Shown here piece by piece: positions 1-7,412 of a stretch of DNA of 13,338 nucleotides. The translations under genes were made by a program, and so were the position numbers. Under the pieces are notes generated by a model, which did no database searches, was not told where the DNA came from, and saw only the letters and a list, made by a program, of their open reading frames with translations. The first letter of the stretch is position 1; every line of letters begins with the position of its first letter. The DNA comes from an uncultured Chitinophagaceae bacterium (GTDB lineage Bacteria > Bacteroidota > Bacteroidia > Chitinophagales > Chitinophagaceae): contig CAMPGT010000096.1 in the NCBI GenBank assembly GCA_946885665.1, forward strand, positions 1-13,338. The letters run 5' to 3'.

Positions 1-179
1 AGGGAATTGAGAAAGGTCTTGAAAAGGGCATTGAAAAAGCGACGGCTGACAGAAATGCTGCTTTTGTTAAGTATCTTTTCCAACATACAGCACATTCCAC
101 TAAAGAAATTGCGCAATTGGTCGGTGTGCCCATCGAATTCGTCAGCAAAGTTAAAGCGGATCTTAACTTGCCGGCATGA
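1..179 (+). CDS. C-terminal tail of Rpn/PD-(D/E)XK nuclease family 'transposase' (5' truncated by window)
   Basis: The reading frame that starts at base 3 is open from the window edge and ends at TGA 177-179, leaving 58 residues. The tail begins with the charged repeat GIEKGLEKGIEKA, then a helical stretch and a short HTH-like segment, STKEIAQLVGVPIEFVSKVK. This layout, EKG repeats followed by a small segment resembling 'eIa..tgls.eei.k', is typical of the C-terminus of the Rpn / PDDEXK_2 family, often annotated as transposase or recombination-promoting nuclease. The catalytic domain lies outside the window, so activity cannot be judged. A longer ATG ORF at 7-261 lies in another frame and lacks this signature. 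The call rests only on the tail. Confidence 0.65.
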   Translation, partial: GIEKGLEKGIEKATADRNAAFVKYLFQHTAHSTKEIAQLVGVPIEFVSKVKADLNLPA

Positions 180-265
180 CCAACAATTCCTGGCAGGCAT
201 CGGCAATGGGGTACTGAACCGCAAAGCTGGCTTTCCAGCGCTGACCTTCCGAGACGACTAATAAT

Positions 266-1870
266 CTAGTTTCTGTTCAACCTTGCTTCTTCCAGGTCAA
301 GATTGTATTCTATATCCCGAATCACTTCATCATCATATTTCTTTTCGTCGGCGATGGCATGCAATCCTTTTCTCCTGATATCAATTAGCTCGAGCATGAT
401 CTTTCTATTCTGTCCGCGGGCCAACCCCAGGTTTTCCTTGCTTATCTGCTGAGCCGTTACCTGTTCTGCCAATGATATGTTTCGCTCTATCTGTTCTTTT
501 ATCCGTTTTATACCATCATTATCCGATAACTGCTTCGCGTATTTTTTATTCAGGTGGGTAATCGTTTGTTTCGACAGCCGAAGGCGGATCTCTTCTATTT
601 GTTCTTCCGGCGGACGTATTTCATCCACTTCTCCTACTTTCATCAGCCGTAAAATAATGGGTAGTGTCAATCCCTGGAAAACCAGCGTAACGAGGATAAC
701 AACAAATGTGATAAACAAGATAAGATTTCTGTGAGGGAAAGCTTCTCCATTATCCAATACCAGCGGAACCGCTAAAGCCGAAGCAAGAGAAACAACGCCG
801 CGCATACCGGCCCAGCCAATGATAAAGGGCAGTTTAACGCCGGGGCTGTTTTCTTTATGGCGTATTTTAGGACTTAACCAGCGAGGAATGAAATCCATTA
901 AATACACCAGGACAATGCGGATAACGATTACCAGGCCGGTGATCATCAAAGCATAGTAAATCGCTTCCTGCAGGGAGTAATCGCCGAGACCGTCGACAAT
1001 TACAGGAAGTTCGAGGCCTATCAGGATAAAAACAAATCCGTTCAGTAAGAAACCAACCGTTTCCCAAACTTCCCGCGTTTGCATGCGCGTGTGGTAGTTC
1101 AGGTAATCTTTCGCGCGAAAAGATAGAAATAAACCTCCGCTAACCACAGCTAACACGCCCGACCAATGAAATTGTTCTGCAACGATGTACATCAGGTAGG
1201 GTGCGATCAGTGTGATGGGTGTAGTGATGCTCGATGATTTTGCCCAGTAACGCAGCACGAGATAGAGGATGTGGCCAATCACTAATCCGATAAAGACGCC
1301 CATAACCGCCAGCACCAGAAAATTGGTAGCGGCTTTTTCCAAAACGAACTGGCTGGTAAGTACTGCCGCTAACGCAAAGCGGAACACTGTAAGGGAAGCT
1401 GCATCGTTGACGAGGCTCTCGCCTTCGAGGATGGTGAGGCCGCGCCTGGGCATTTCCATACCTTTCAAAACCGAGGATGCTGCAACGGCGTCGGGTGGTG
1501 AAATAATTCCGCCAAGTAAAAAGCCGAGGGCAATCGTAAAGCCTGGAATAATATTGACGGAGAAATAGGCGATGGCGAGCGACGTAAAAAATACACAGCC
1601 GAAGCCCATCAGGAAAATGGAGCGTTTCCATGTTTGGAAGCTGTTCCATGAGGTGTGCCAGGCGGCTTCAAAGAGTAGGGGAGGCAGGAAGATAAGGAAT
1701 ACGAGATCGGGGTGGATGCTGATGTTCGGCATTCCCGGGATAAAGGATATTCCCAGTCCTCCGATCACGAGAAATATGGGATAGGAGATGCGCAGTCGCT
1801 GGCTTAGTAAATACAACAGGGCCATGGCAAAGAACAGCGTCATTACCAGCAGGAGTTGATGATGTATCAT
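266..1870 (-). CDS. CPA1-family Na+/H+ antiporter
   Basis: This 534-residue inner-membrane cation/proton antiporter belongs to the CPA1 (Na_H_Exchanger) family; such proteins exchange cytoplasmic Na+ (or K+) for H+ in pH and salt homeostasis. Residues 1-410 are a run of hydrophobic helices. Family hallmarks are visible: PPDAVA at 125-130; GESLVNDAASLTVFRFA at 150-166, whose N155-D156 pair corresponds to the ion-binding ND motif; and GWAGMRGVVSLA at 352-363 with the conserved Arg357. Residues 411-534 form a charged, probably helical cytoplasmic tail. The length is typical and the gene looks intact. The start ATG (1868-1870) leads directly into the first membrane helix. It lies 101 bp downstream of the DinB-like gene on the same strand, so co-transcription is possible. 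Ion specificity cannot be read from the sequence. Confidence 0.92.
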   Translation of the reverse strand: MIHHQLLLVMTLFFAMALLYLLSQRLRISYPIFLVIGGLGISFIPGMPNISIHPDLVFLIFLPPLLFEAAWHTSWNSFQTWKRSIFLMGFGCVFFTSLAIAYFSVNIIPGFTIALGFLLGGIISPPDAVAASSVLKGMEMPRRGLTILEGESLVNDAASLTVFRFALAAVLTSQFVLEKAATNFLVLAVMGVFIGLVIGHILYLVLRYWAKSSSITTPITLIAPYLMYIVAEQFHWSGVLAVVSGGLFLSFRAKDYLNYHTRMQTREVWETVGFLLNGFVFILIGLELPVIVDGLGDYSLQEAIYYALMITGLVIVIRIVLVYLMDFIPRWLSPKIRHKENSPGVKLPFIIGWAGMRGVVSLASALAVPLVLDNGEAFPHRNLILFITFVVILVTLVFQGLTLPIILRLMKVGEVDEIRPPEEQIEEIRLRLSKQTITHLNKKYAKQLSDNDGIKRIKEQIERNISLAEQVTAQQISKENLGLARGQNRKIMLELIDIRRKGLHAIADEKKYDDEVIRDIEYNLDLEEARLNRN

Positions 1871-1971
1871 GTCGCGAATTTAACAACTATGATTTTGATG
1901 TGACATATCAGCGCCATGATTGCTTGCGGTTATCCAATGGTGTTAAGGTGGAATTTTTTTTCTGTCTCCAT

Positions 1972-2445
1972 TTACCTGAGCACGTCTGTGTCTACAGGAG
2001 TGTACCCGAGGTGGCGGCTGATGGTCAGTATTTGACCTTTATGATGATATTCATGCGTGGTGACATGCACAAAAACCTTGAACGGGCTCGCCAAAAATGT
2101 TCGGTTGCCGACTGCACTCGAAATGTCTTCGTAGTAATTTTTCTCAAACGATTCAGTTAGTCTTTGTACCAGGGTGTCTATGTATTTGTAAAGTTCGCGG
2201 CATTCCGCTATAGTGGTCGCTTTATCGGCCGTAATACGGGCAGGATTTTCGTTAAGACAGTGTACGGCGGTCCAATATTGATAGCTGTTTGCGATGTGCG
2301 CAAGAAGGCTGTTCATGCTACCACCTCTGCCGAAGCCAGGCACCTCCCGGGTAAAATGTTCCGGGCTCACCGTTTCGCAATAATTAAATAATACCGACCG
2401 GGATTCTTTTACGAGTTCGTACTCCTGCAGTAATACGTCTTTCAT
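1972..2445 (-). CDS. DinB-family (four-helix bundle) protein
   Basis: The product is 157 residues, the usual size for DinB/YfiT-like proteins, metal-binding four-helix bundles that include thiol-dependent S-transferases and damage-inducible proteins of unknown role. The metal-binding histidine pattern is visible: His50 in SLLAHIANSYQYW, and the HEYHHKGQI block with His131 and His135 near the C-terminus. I chose the ATG at 2443-2445 (MKDVLLQEYELVKES), since this matches the normal DinB N-terminus. The frame is open further upstream to 2544, but that extension would overlap the HxlR gene and has no DinB character. It lies 58 bp downstream of the HxlR regulator on the same strand. The substrate is unknown; a detoxifying thiol transferase role is inference. 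Confidence 0.85.
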   Translation of the reverse strand: MKDVLLQEYELVKESRSVLFNYCETVSPEHFTREVPGFGRGGSMNSLLAHIANSYQYWTAVHCLNENPARITADKATTIAECRELYKYIDTLVQRLTESFEKNYYEDISSAVGNRTFLASPFKVFVHVTTHEYHHKGQILTISRHLGYTPVDTDVLR

Positions 2446-2503
2446 GCCGTAAAAGTAAAAGCTTCTTAAGTTATGTCGGGATAAAGCTCCGTGGCAAGTA
2501 TCG

Positions 2504-2848
2504 TCATGGACGTTGTGCGTTGCCCCAGGAAGAAAGTTCCTCAAGGACAGGGCGCGCAGAATAACCTTTTTCCGTTAACTCATATTCAACCCGCGCGGGT
2601 ACTTCCGCAAAAACCAACCGATTGATCAGGCCATCACGCTCGAGTTCCCTCAATTGCGCCGCAAGCATGCGCTCAGATATCCCTTCAATAGACTGATGCA
2701 GTTCACTGAATCTGCGCCTGCTTTCCAACAAACTGAAAAGGATCGTTGGCTTCCAGCGCCCCCCGATTAATGAAAGCGCATAAATCACTCCGCAATTTCG
2801 AATCTGACGGGTTTCATTCAGAAAATTCGTGGAACTTTCTTTTCTCAT
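2504..2848 (-). CDS. HxlR-family winged-helix transcriptional regulator
   Basis: This 114-residue protein has the full HxlR pattern: CGVIYALSLIGGRWKPTILF at 19-38, then RRRFSELHQSIEGISERMLA (45-64) and the recognition region with LRELERDGLINR (67-78), followed by VEYELTEKGYS in the wing. Cys19 sits at the conserved cysteine position that acts as a redox or electrophile sensor in characterised members such as YodB and HypR. The ATG at 2846-2848 gives the standard short N-terminus; an in-frame extension to 3031 runs antisense through the SDR gene and is rejected. The gene is divergent from the SDR oxidoreductase, the usual arrangement for an HxlR regulator and its target, and the palindrome at 2858-2876 begins 10 bp upstream of its start. 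Confidence 0.92.
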   Translation of the reverse strand: MRKESSTNFLNETRQIRNCGVIYALSLIGGRWKPTILFSLLESRRRFSELHQSIEGISERMLAAQLRELERDGLINRLVFAEVPARVEYELTEKGYSARPVLEELSSWGNAQRP

Positions 2849-2857
2849 ACTGACTGA

Positions 2858-2876
2858 ATTGTAAGGAACTGACAAT
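2858..2876. promoter_or_regulatory. 19-bp palindrome, candidate HxlR operator
   Basis: The intergenic space between the divergent HxlR and SDR genes holds ATTGTAAGGAACTGACAAT. It consists of two 8-bp arms (ATTGTAAG and the reverse complement of CTGACAAT, which is ATTGTCAG) that match at 7 of 8 positions around a 3-bp GAA centre. Its size fits a dimeric winged-helix regulator. It lies close to the HxlR start and about 48 bp from the SDR start, so it could repress both. Assignment to this HxlR protein is inference from position. Confidence 0.5.
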
Positions 2877-2910
2877 CGGCCACACATGCAGCACCGAACA
2901 GTTGCCTGTT

Positions 2911-2918
2911 TAGCTTTG
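2911..2918 (+). promoter_or_regulatory. Candidate Bacteroidota -7 element for the SDR gene
   Basis: TAGCTTTG is a perfect match to the Bacteroidota -7 consensus TAnnTTTG, ending only 6 bp before the SDR ATG at 2925. If used, transcription would begin at or very near the start codon, giving an almost leaderless mRNA. I see no good TTG-type -33 element at the expected spacing, so this is weak. Confidence 0.25.
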
Positions 2919-2924
2919 CAAACT

Positions 2925-3665
2925 ATGAAAACATTAGCAAAGAAAGTGGCATTAGTAACAGGCGGCAGCCGCGGAATCGGTGCGGCGATTGTTAAAAAAT
3001 TAACAGCTGAAGGAGCGAGCGTGGCATTCACCTATCAAAAAAGCGACGAGCTTGCCCGCAAGGTGGTAAATGAGGTGGCTGCTGAAGGTGGTGAGGCGCT
3101 CGCCATCCATGCAGACAATTCAGACGCTTTATCAGTGATCAATACCGTGCATGAAACTGCCCGCCGCTTCGGGAGGCTGGATATTCTCGTCAACAATGCA
3201 GGCATTGGGATGTATAAACACATCACCGAATTTGCAATCGAAGATTTTGACAATATTGTTCAGGTGAATGTGAAAGCGGTTTTTGCGGCGAGTCAGGCGG
3301 CGATTCAATATCTGAAAGGAGGCGGAACGATTATCACTATTGGCAGCTGTCAGGCCGAGCGTATGCCGGGTCCTGGTGGCAGCCTGTACGCGATGAGTAA
3401 GTCTGCACTCATCGGACTGACGAAAGGCATGGCGAGAGATTTAGGTCCCGACAAGATCACCGCTAACCTCATTCAACCGGGGCCAATCGACACCGACATG
3501 AATCCTGCTAGCGGTCCGCATGCCTCAGGACAGATCGAATTGATGGCTCTTGACCATTTTGGAAGCCCACACGATATCGCCGCTCTTGTTTGCTTTTTGA
3601 GCAGGGGAGAAGCAAGGTACATTACCGGAGCAGCGATTGCTATTGATGGTGGAACGAATATATGA
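2925..3665 (+). CDS. SDR-family NAD(P)-dependent oxidoreductase
   Basis: This is a 246-residue classical short-chain dehydrogenase/reductase. It shows the Rossmann nucleotide-binding motif TGGSRGIG (12-19), the NNAG motif (90-93), and the catalytic set Ser141, Tyr155 and Lys159 in YAMSK. PGPI (185-188) after the active site and the C-terminal ITGAAIAIDGG (233-243) are also typical. The size and motifs resemble FabG-like reductases, but orphan SDRs next to HxlR regulators usually act on quinone, aldehyde or other small carbonyl substrates, so the substrate is not assigned. The start at 2925 gives MKTLAKKVALVTGG, the normal spacing to the glycine motif; the in-frame ATG at 2886 adds 13 residues without family character. 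It is divergent from the HxlR gene and convergent with the T9SS protein gene at 3769. Confidence 0.92.
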   Translation: MKTLAKKVALVTGGSRGIGAAIVKKLTAEGASVAFTYQKSDELARKVVNEVAAEGGEALAIHADNSDALSVINTVHETARRFGRLDILVNNAGIGMYKHITEFAIEDFDNIVQVNVKAVFAASQAAIQYLKGGGTIITIGSCQAERMPGPGGSLYAMSKSALIGLTKGMARDLGPDKITANLIQPGPIDTDMNPASGPHASGQIELMALDHFGSPHDIAALVCFLSRGEARYITGAAIAIDGGTNI

Positions 3666-3768
3666 AGACACATGCCGAAAAGTGGCTGTGCAGGTTACGA
3701 TTCTTTTACTGGTATTTTTTCCACCGTTCATGTACTACCCCTGTTTCCATGAACTCTGGAGGAGAAAT

Positions 3769-6700
3769 CTATCTTATGAGCGTGATCGTTCCATTACCGG
3801 TCACGGGCTGACCGAGGAGGTCTGTTCCCCTTCCTGTCCAAACATACGTACCCGTAGAGGCGGGCTTGCTATTTACGCGTCCATCCCACTTATCGTTGAG
3901 CTTCGAAGAAACAAAAACCTCCTGCCCGTAGCGGTTAAAAATTTTGAAGTAATTCAAATTTATATATCCGTGTACTTTTACAACTACATCATCATTAAGG
4001 CCGTCTCGGTTCGGCGTAAAAGCATTAGGAATCACAAAAAACGATTTGTCCACCACTTTTATGTTTACCTGCTTTACGGCGCTACTACAGGCACCAAGAA
4101 CATTTTTAACGTAGTAGGTAACATCAGCAGTAAGAGCCGGCGTTTCAAAAACACCCTCACTACTCTCTCCCGTCAACTGTTGCGCAGCAGCATCTGAATA
4201 AAGCAGGTAAGATCCCGGGGAAGGATTTTTGCATGAAAACGTTGAACTTGTATTCTTAGCGATAACAACACCGTCATATTCCGGAAGTGGAAGAGCAATA
4301 CTAATATTCTTCACATGTATAGCTCCTGACGTCACCTCACACGACTTTTCATCAATAATTTTCACGTGATATTGCCCGGCTTCCACGTCAGAAAGATTTA
4401 CCGAAGAACTCACAATGTCTCCGGAGGCGTCGACCCAGGTGTATTGAACGCTACCGAACGTACCGGATAACTTAACATTTTCAATCGCGCCGTTTAACAG
4501 CGAGCATGATTCGTCGGTCACCTTCAATTGAGAGTAGTCAAATACCGGTGCTGGATTTACAAGTATCTTCTTTTCAAAAATATCTTTACTGCATCCGTTA
4601 ACATCTTCCGCTACCAACACATATTCTCCGTTATTGAGCCCTGAAATTGAAGAGCCAATTCCTACTGTAGCTCTCGAATTTTTGTCCTTCCACTTAAATG
4701 TGTACCCGGATATATCTCTGTCGAAGCTCACGATGCTAATGAAACCTGTGCTGTTACCACAATAACCATCGTCGGATTTAACAATAACCGGTTTTACGAA
4801 ATTGAGCACCGGTGATGGTATTTCGTAATATGGTGTAATAATCGGGTCGCAGGCAGACTGGTCTTTATACTTCAAACGATATCTACCACCAGGCACATCC
4901 AGCAGGTCGAAATTAGTTCCTACAACATTGTCGAGAGAATCCAACCATTGAATATTTTCAAAACCGGTTGCGTTGACCGAAGTGATATTGGTGATACTTC
5001 CATCTGCATTGCTACAGGTTGCCGGCTTTATGTGTAATGATTGTAAATTTAATTCGGGCCCCGACTGATTAATCAATTCATACCTCGCCGTGTCGCTGCA
5101 ACCACCGTTGATGGTTGTATCTATCAACACAAAAGTATAATTACCGGGCGGCATGTTTTTTATTCCGTTGCCATAGCCCACAATCTGATTGTTGGCATTG
5201 AGCCATTTTGCAACAAATTTGGGCGAACTGAGGTAGTGCACATTAAGGATGTATCCATTGAACTTTCCACATGCAGGTTGACCAATACTGGTATTATTAT
5301 TATTGATTTTCGGTGTTACATCCTCAAACCGGATAGACTGCCCGATCGAGCTTATACAGTTACCATGACGGCCATAAAGAACATATTCTCCGGCAGGAAC
5401 ATTTACTAGGTCAAGCGTTCGCCCAACGGTGTCTTTCGTTTGCAGATTTATCCAAAAATGACTTCCGGCGCCGTCTCCGGTAATACCGGTAATCGACGCA
5501 TTGGCCTTTCCGCATGTTGGCGGAACAACCACCATTTTGGAAACATCAAAACGAGGTTCCGAGAAACTTCCTGAGTAACCATTTTTGGTGGCCATTGCTA
5601 TCACGGTGTCGGTTATGTTTCCCGAATACTGCCATTTGCCGTTTGCATCTGCCGTAACTGTTGCAATAAAAATTTCGCCTTCACAAGCATTGCACTTGTC
5701 GTCATAATACAAATCCACCCTGCTGTTTGGAGTAGCCCTGCCCGAGACGGATGTAGCAGTCGTTTTATCAACCTGCGTCATCGGTATCGGAGTACCATCG
5801 TATGTTGGGTGAGGATAAATGGAAGTTACCGATCCATAACTATAGTTGCAATCAAACTTATTTTTAAATATTTCCACCGGGCCGTTCTGAAATTCATTTA
5901 TCGCATAAACGCCAAACTCATATTTTCCGGTAAAGATGTTACGGTCAGTTAAATTGTCTCCACCGATCAAACCACCAGCCGAACAATAGCTTATAGCTAA
6001 CTTACCATCATTGCTTCTTGCGAAATCCGGCAGATTGAAATGATTACGCTGTATCGAAAATTTCTCTGTGAGCTGATGTATACCTAAGGCACCGTACAGA
6101 TAGTTATCAAGAAAGCTTAATTTATAGTCAATCTGATCATTATTTCCGATTTTAATTTTGGTAGTAAAAGAACTTCCGAAATTACCGATGTCCGACACCT
6201 TGTCGTACCACTTGCCAAAAAGATTATTCCTGATTTGTATGAAGCCGTTGCCTGTTCGATGCTGGCTATTTATAAAAAGGCCACCATAACAGGAAACAAC
6301 GTTTCCATCAGCTACATTTTCGCCTCCGAAAGTGATGTCTTTTACATTGATAAAATAAACAGCGTACTCACATCCAAGTACAACATCATCTACGTCGGTA
6401 CCGGAATTGGGATTGTTGCCATTCAAAAAATACGATCCTATGCCGAGGAAGTTGCTTCTTATCCTGATGTTTCTGCACGAAGCAGAAACCGAGTGAATTG
6501 CATAGACTGATCCGTTGATAACATTCCCCTTTCCAGGCGCACCGATCTCGATATCCCTGGAATCAATAATATCTATCCCATACAAATTCGGCGAGCGATT
6601 TCCGAGCGGCCAGAATATTCCTTCCCAATACCCGATATACAGATACAAGCCGTAGATATTTACATTTTTAGCATTGCTTATCCGCAACGAGGCAAATGAA

Positions 6701-7023
6701 GGGGCATACTGGTCTTGTTTTATCAGGATTTTTGCGTCAGTGTTCTGAAATGATTCGCCCGGCTGAGTGGACCCATCAATAGTAAGGTTCGAAGTCAGAG
6801 CAGGAAGTTCGCTTGTTAACAGAATTACGCGATCAAGAAAGGCCGTCGCGGGAATATTAAATCGTATAATGTCGTGAACGGCCGTTCCATTGCTGTTGGC
6901 TGTTTCTATAGCAGCACGTAGCGAGCCTGGACCTGATTCTGCATTGGTAGTTACCACAATATCTGCCGCCTTGACAAAAAAGGAGGAAGTAATCAAGAGG
7001 AGTAAAAGAAGGAAAAGGCGCAT
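3769..7023 (-). CDS. Large secreted beta-helix / SprB-like repeat protein with T9SS type B sorting domain
   Basis: This 1084-residue secreted protein begins with a Sec signal peptide (MRLFLLLLLLITSSFFVKA, 1-19). Residues 21-90 resemble the start of right-handed parallel beta-helix proteins of the 'SLRAAI' type, and repeated short strands with Gly/Asn turns continue to about 400. An Ig-like domain (about 425-490, ATVTADANGKWQYSG) follows. Five repeats of 81-85 residues then begin at Cys504, Cys585, Cys670, Cys755 and Cys840 with the pattern CxxxxGxI; they resemble SprB repeats. About 910-992 looks like the Ig_7 domain associated with CHU_C. Residues 997-1084 are a gliding-motility-associated type B sorting domain: IPNAFTPNRDGLNDD, KIFNRYGQEVF, WDGR and STGTYVW. 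It is predicted to be exported through the T9SS and placed on or released from the surface, as an adhesin or glycan-binding protein (inference). No catalytic residues are recognisable. Confidence 0.88.
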   Translation of the reverse strand: MRLFLLLLLLITSSFFVKAADIVVTTNAESGPGSLRAAIETANSNGTAVHDIIRFNIPATAFLDRVILLTSELPALTSNLTIDGSTQPGESFQNTDAKILIKQDQYAPSFASLRISNAKNVNIYGLYLYIGYWEGIFWPLGNRSPNLYGIDIIDSRDIEIGAPGKGNVINGSVYAIHSVSASCRNIRIRSNFLGIGSYFLNGNNPNSGTDVDDVVLGCEYAVYFINVKDITFGGENVADGNVVSCYGGLFINSQHRTGNGFIQIRNNLFGKWYDKVSDIGNFGSSFTTKIKIGNNDQIDYKLSFLDNYLYGALGIHQLTEKFSIQRNHFNLPDFARSNDGKLAISYCSAGGLIGGDNLTDRNIFTGKYEFGVYAINEFQNGPVEIFKNKFDCNYSYGSVTSIYPHPTYDGTPIPMTQVDKTTATSVSGRATPNSRVDLYYDDKCNACEGEIFIATVTADANGKWQYSGNITDTVIAMATKNGYSGSFSEPRFDVSKMVVVPPTCGKANASITGITGDGAGSHFWINLQTKDTVGRTLDLVNVPAGEYVLYGRHGNCISSIGQSIRFEDVTPKINNNNTSIGQPACGKFNGYILNVHYLSSPKFVAKWLNANNQIVGYGNGIKNMPPGNYTFVLIDTTINGGCSDTARYELINQSGPELNLQSLHIKPATCSNADGSITNITSVNATGFENIQWLDSLDNVVGTNFDLLDVPGGRYRLKYKDQSACDPIITPYYEIPSPVLNFVKPVIVKSDDGYCGNSTGFISIVSFDRDISGYTFKWKDKNSRATVGIGSSISGLNNGEYVLVAEDVNGCSKDIFEKKILVNPAPVFDYSQLKVTDESCSLLNGAIENVKLSGTFGSVQYTWVDASGDIVSSSVNLSDVEAGQYHVKIIDEKSCEVTSGAIHVKNISIALPLPEYDGVVIAKNTSSTFSCKNPSPGSYLLYSDAAAQQLTGESSEGVFETPALTADVTYYVKNVLGACSSAVKQVNIKVVDKSFFVIPNAFTPNRDGLNDDVVVKVHGYINLNYFKIFNRYGQEVFVSSKLNDKWDGRVNSKPASTGTYVWTGRGTDLLGQPVTGNGTITLIR

Positions 7024-7031
7024 GGGATGAT

Positions 7032-7076
7032 CTAACGCTAAAAGTAATTCGATTTATGCGCAAACAAAAGCGTTAG
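7032..7076. repeat. 8-bp perfect inverted repeat bracketing a promoter
   Basis: CTAACGCT at 7032-7039 and AGCGTTAG at 7069-7076 are exact reverse complements, separated by 29 bp that contain the candidate -33 and -7 elements of the T9SS protein gene. It could be a split operator for a looping or tetrameric regulator, or chance. No regulator gene is adjacent. Confidence 0.4.
7039..7068 (-). promoter_or_regulatory. Candidate promoter of the type B T9SS protein
   Basis: Read on the minus strand, TACTTTTA (7039-7046) matches TAnnTTTG except for the last base, and TTTG at 7065-7068 lies 18 bp upstream as the -33 element. The start codon follows 15 bp downstream of the -7 element. An 8-bp perfect inverted repeat (7032-7039 and 7069-7076) brackets the whole promoter. 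Confidence 0.4.
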
Positions 7077-7281
7077 TAGTTTTCACTTAGTACGGCTAAG
7101 TAGTCCCACTGTGCCGGATAACCGCTGTGTGTAACTCCTGCGGTACATATCGCATTGCCTATCCGTGCGAAGAAAGAGACACGTTATTCATACCGGAATC
7201 ATGTATGGATAGTGTAAGATCAGAAAGGGTCTCTTGTACGGTCGGGCTGCATTCAGAACACCTATTACTCGGATAGGCAAT
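7077..7281. other. Gene-free region with nested inverted repeats; possible structured RNA or small mobile element
   Basis: No convincing ORF lies here. Several inverted repeats are visible: ACTTAG/CTAAGT with a 5-base loop (7085-7101); ACCGC/GCGGT (7121-7144); a perfect 12-bp pair ATTGCCTATCCG (7154-7165) and CGGATAGGCAAT (7270-7281); and, nested inside that pair, AAGAGAC/GTCTCTT (7174-7180, 7229-7235) and CATAC/GTATG (7189-7207). The arrangement suits either a folded non-coding RNA or a 128-bp element with 12-bp terminal inverted repeats. No target-site duplication is seen. I do not recognise a known RNA family and cannot fix the strand. Confidence 0.35.
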
Positions 7282-7313
7282 AAAAAAGCCCATAGGACTT
7301 TCATCCTACAGGC
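7282..7313 (-). terminator. Intrinsic terminator of the tRNA gene
   Basis: Downstream of the tRNA on the minus strand, GCCTGTAGGA and TCCTATGGGC pair over 10 positions (two G-U) around the loop TGAAAG, followed directly by six T residues. This is a classical rho-independent terminator, 12 bases after the CCA end. Confidence 0.75.
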
Positions 7314-7325
7314 ACTCCCAGTAAT

Positions 7326-7402
7326 TGGTAGCGGAGATGGGAGTTGAACCCATGACCTCAGGGTTATGAATCCTGCGCTCTAACCGCCTGAGCTACCCCG
7401 CC
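7326..7402 (-). tRNA. tRNA-Met (anticodon CAT), CCA encoded
   Basis: The 77 bases fold as a standard tRNA. The acceptor GGCGGGG pairs with CTCCGCT (G1-U72 and G6-U67 wobbles). The D arm is GCTC/GAGC with a 9-base loop. The anticodon stem is CAGGA/CCCTG with the loop TTCATAA, the variable region AGGTC, and the T arm ATGGG/CCCAT with the loop TTCAACT. The discriminator A is followed by a genomically encoded CCA. Anticodon CAT fits elongator tRNA-Met; a lysidine-modified Ile tRNA is the alternative, but the body resembles elongator Met. The pair at the base of the anticodon loop is an A-C mismatch. Confidence 0.95.
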
Positions 7403-7412
7403 AAATGGGTGG

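Noticed and set aside
226..239. Small hairpin GCTGG-CTTT-CCAGC as terminator for the antiporter or Rpn gene
   Set aside because: The stem is only 5 bp and there is no adequate T-run on either strand.
7..261. 84-codon plus-strand ATG ORF at the left edge
   Set aside because: It overlaps, in another frame, the EKG-repeat tail of the Rpn-family gene, which has clear family character; the longer frame has none.
2446..2544. N-terminal extension of the DinB gene to 2544
   Set aside because: The added 33 residues overlap the HxlR gene and do not belong to the family; the ATG at 2445 gives the standard start.
3666..3768. Search for a terminator between the convergent SDR and T9SS protein genes
   Set aside because: T-runs are present (for example near 3715) but no stable stem precedes them on either strand.
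3637..4197. 186-codon plus-strand ORF
   Set aside because: It starts inside the SDR gene and runs antisense through the conserved type B sorting domain; no family features.
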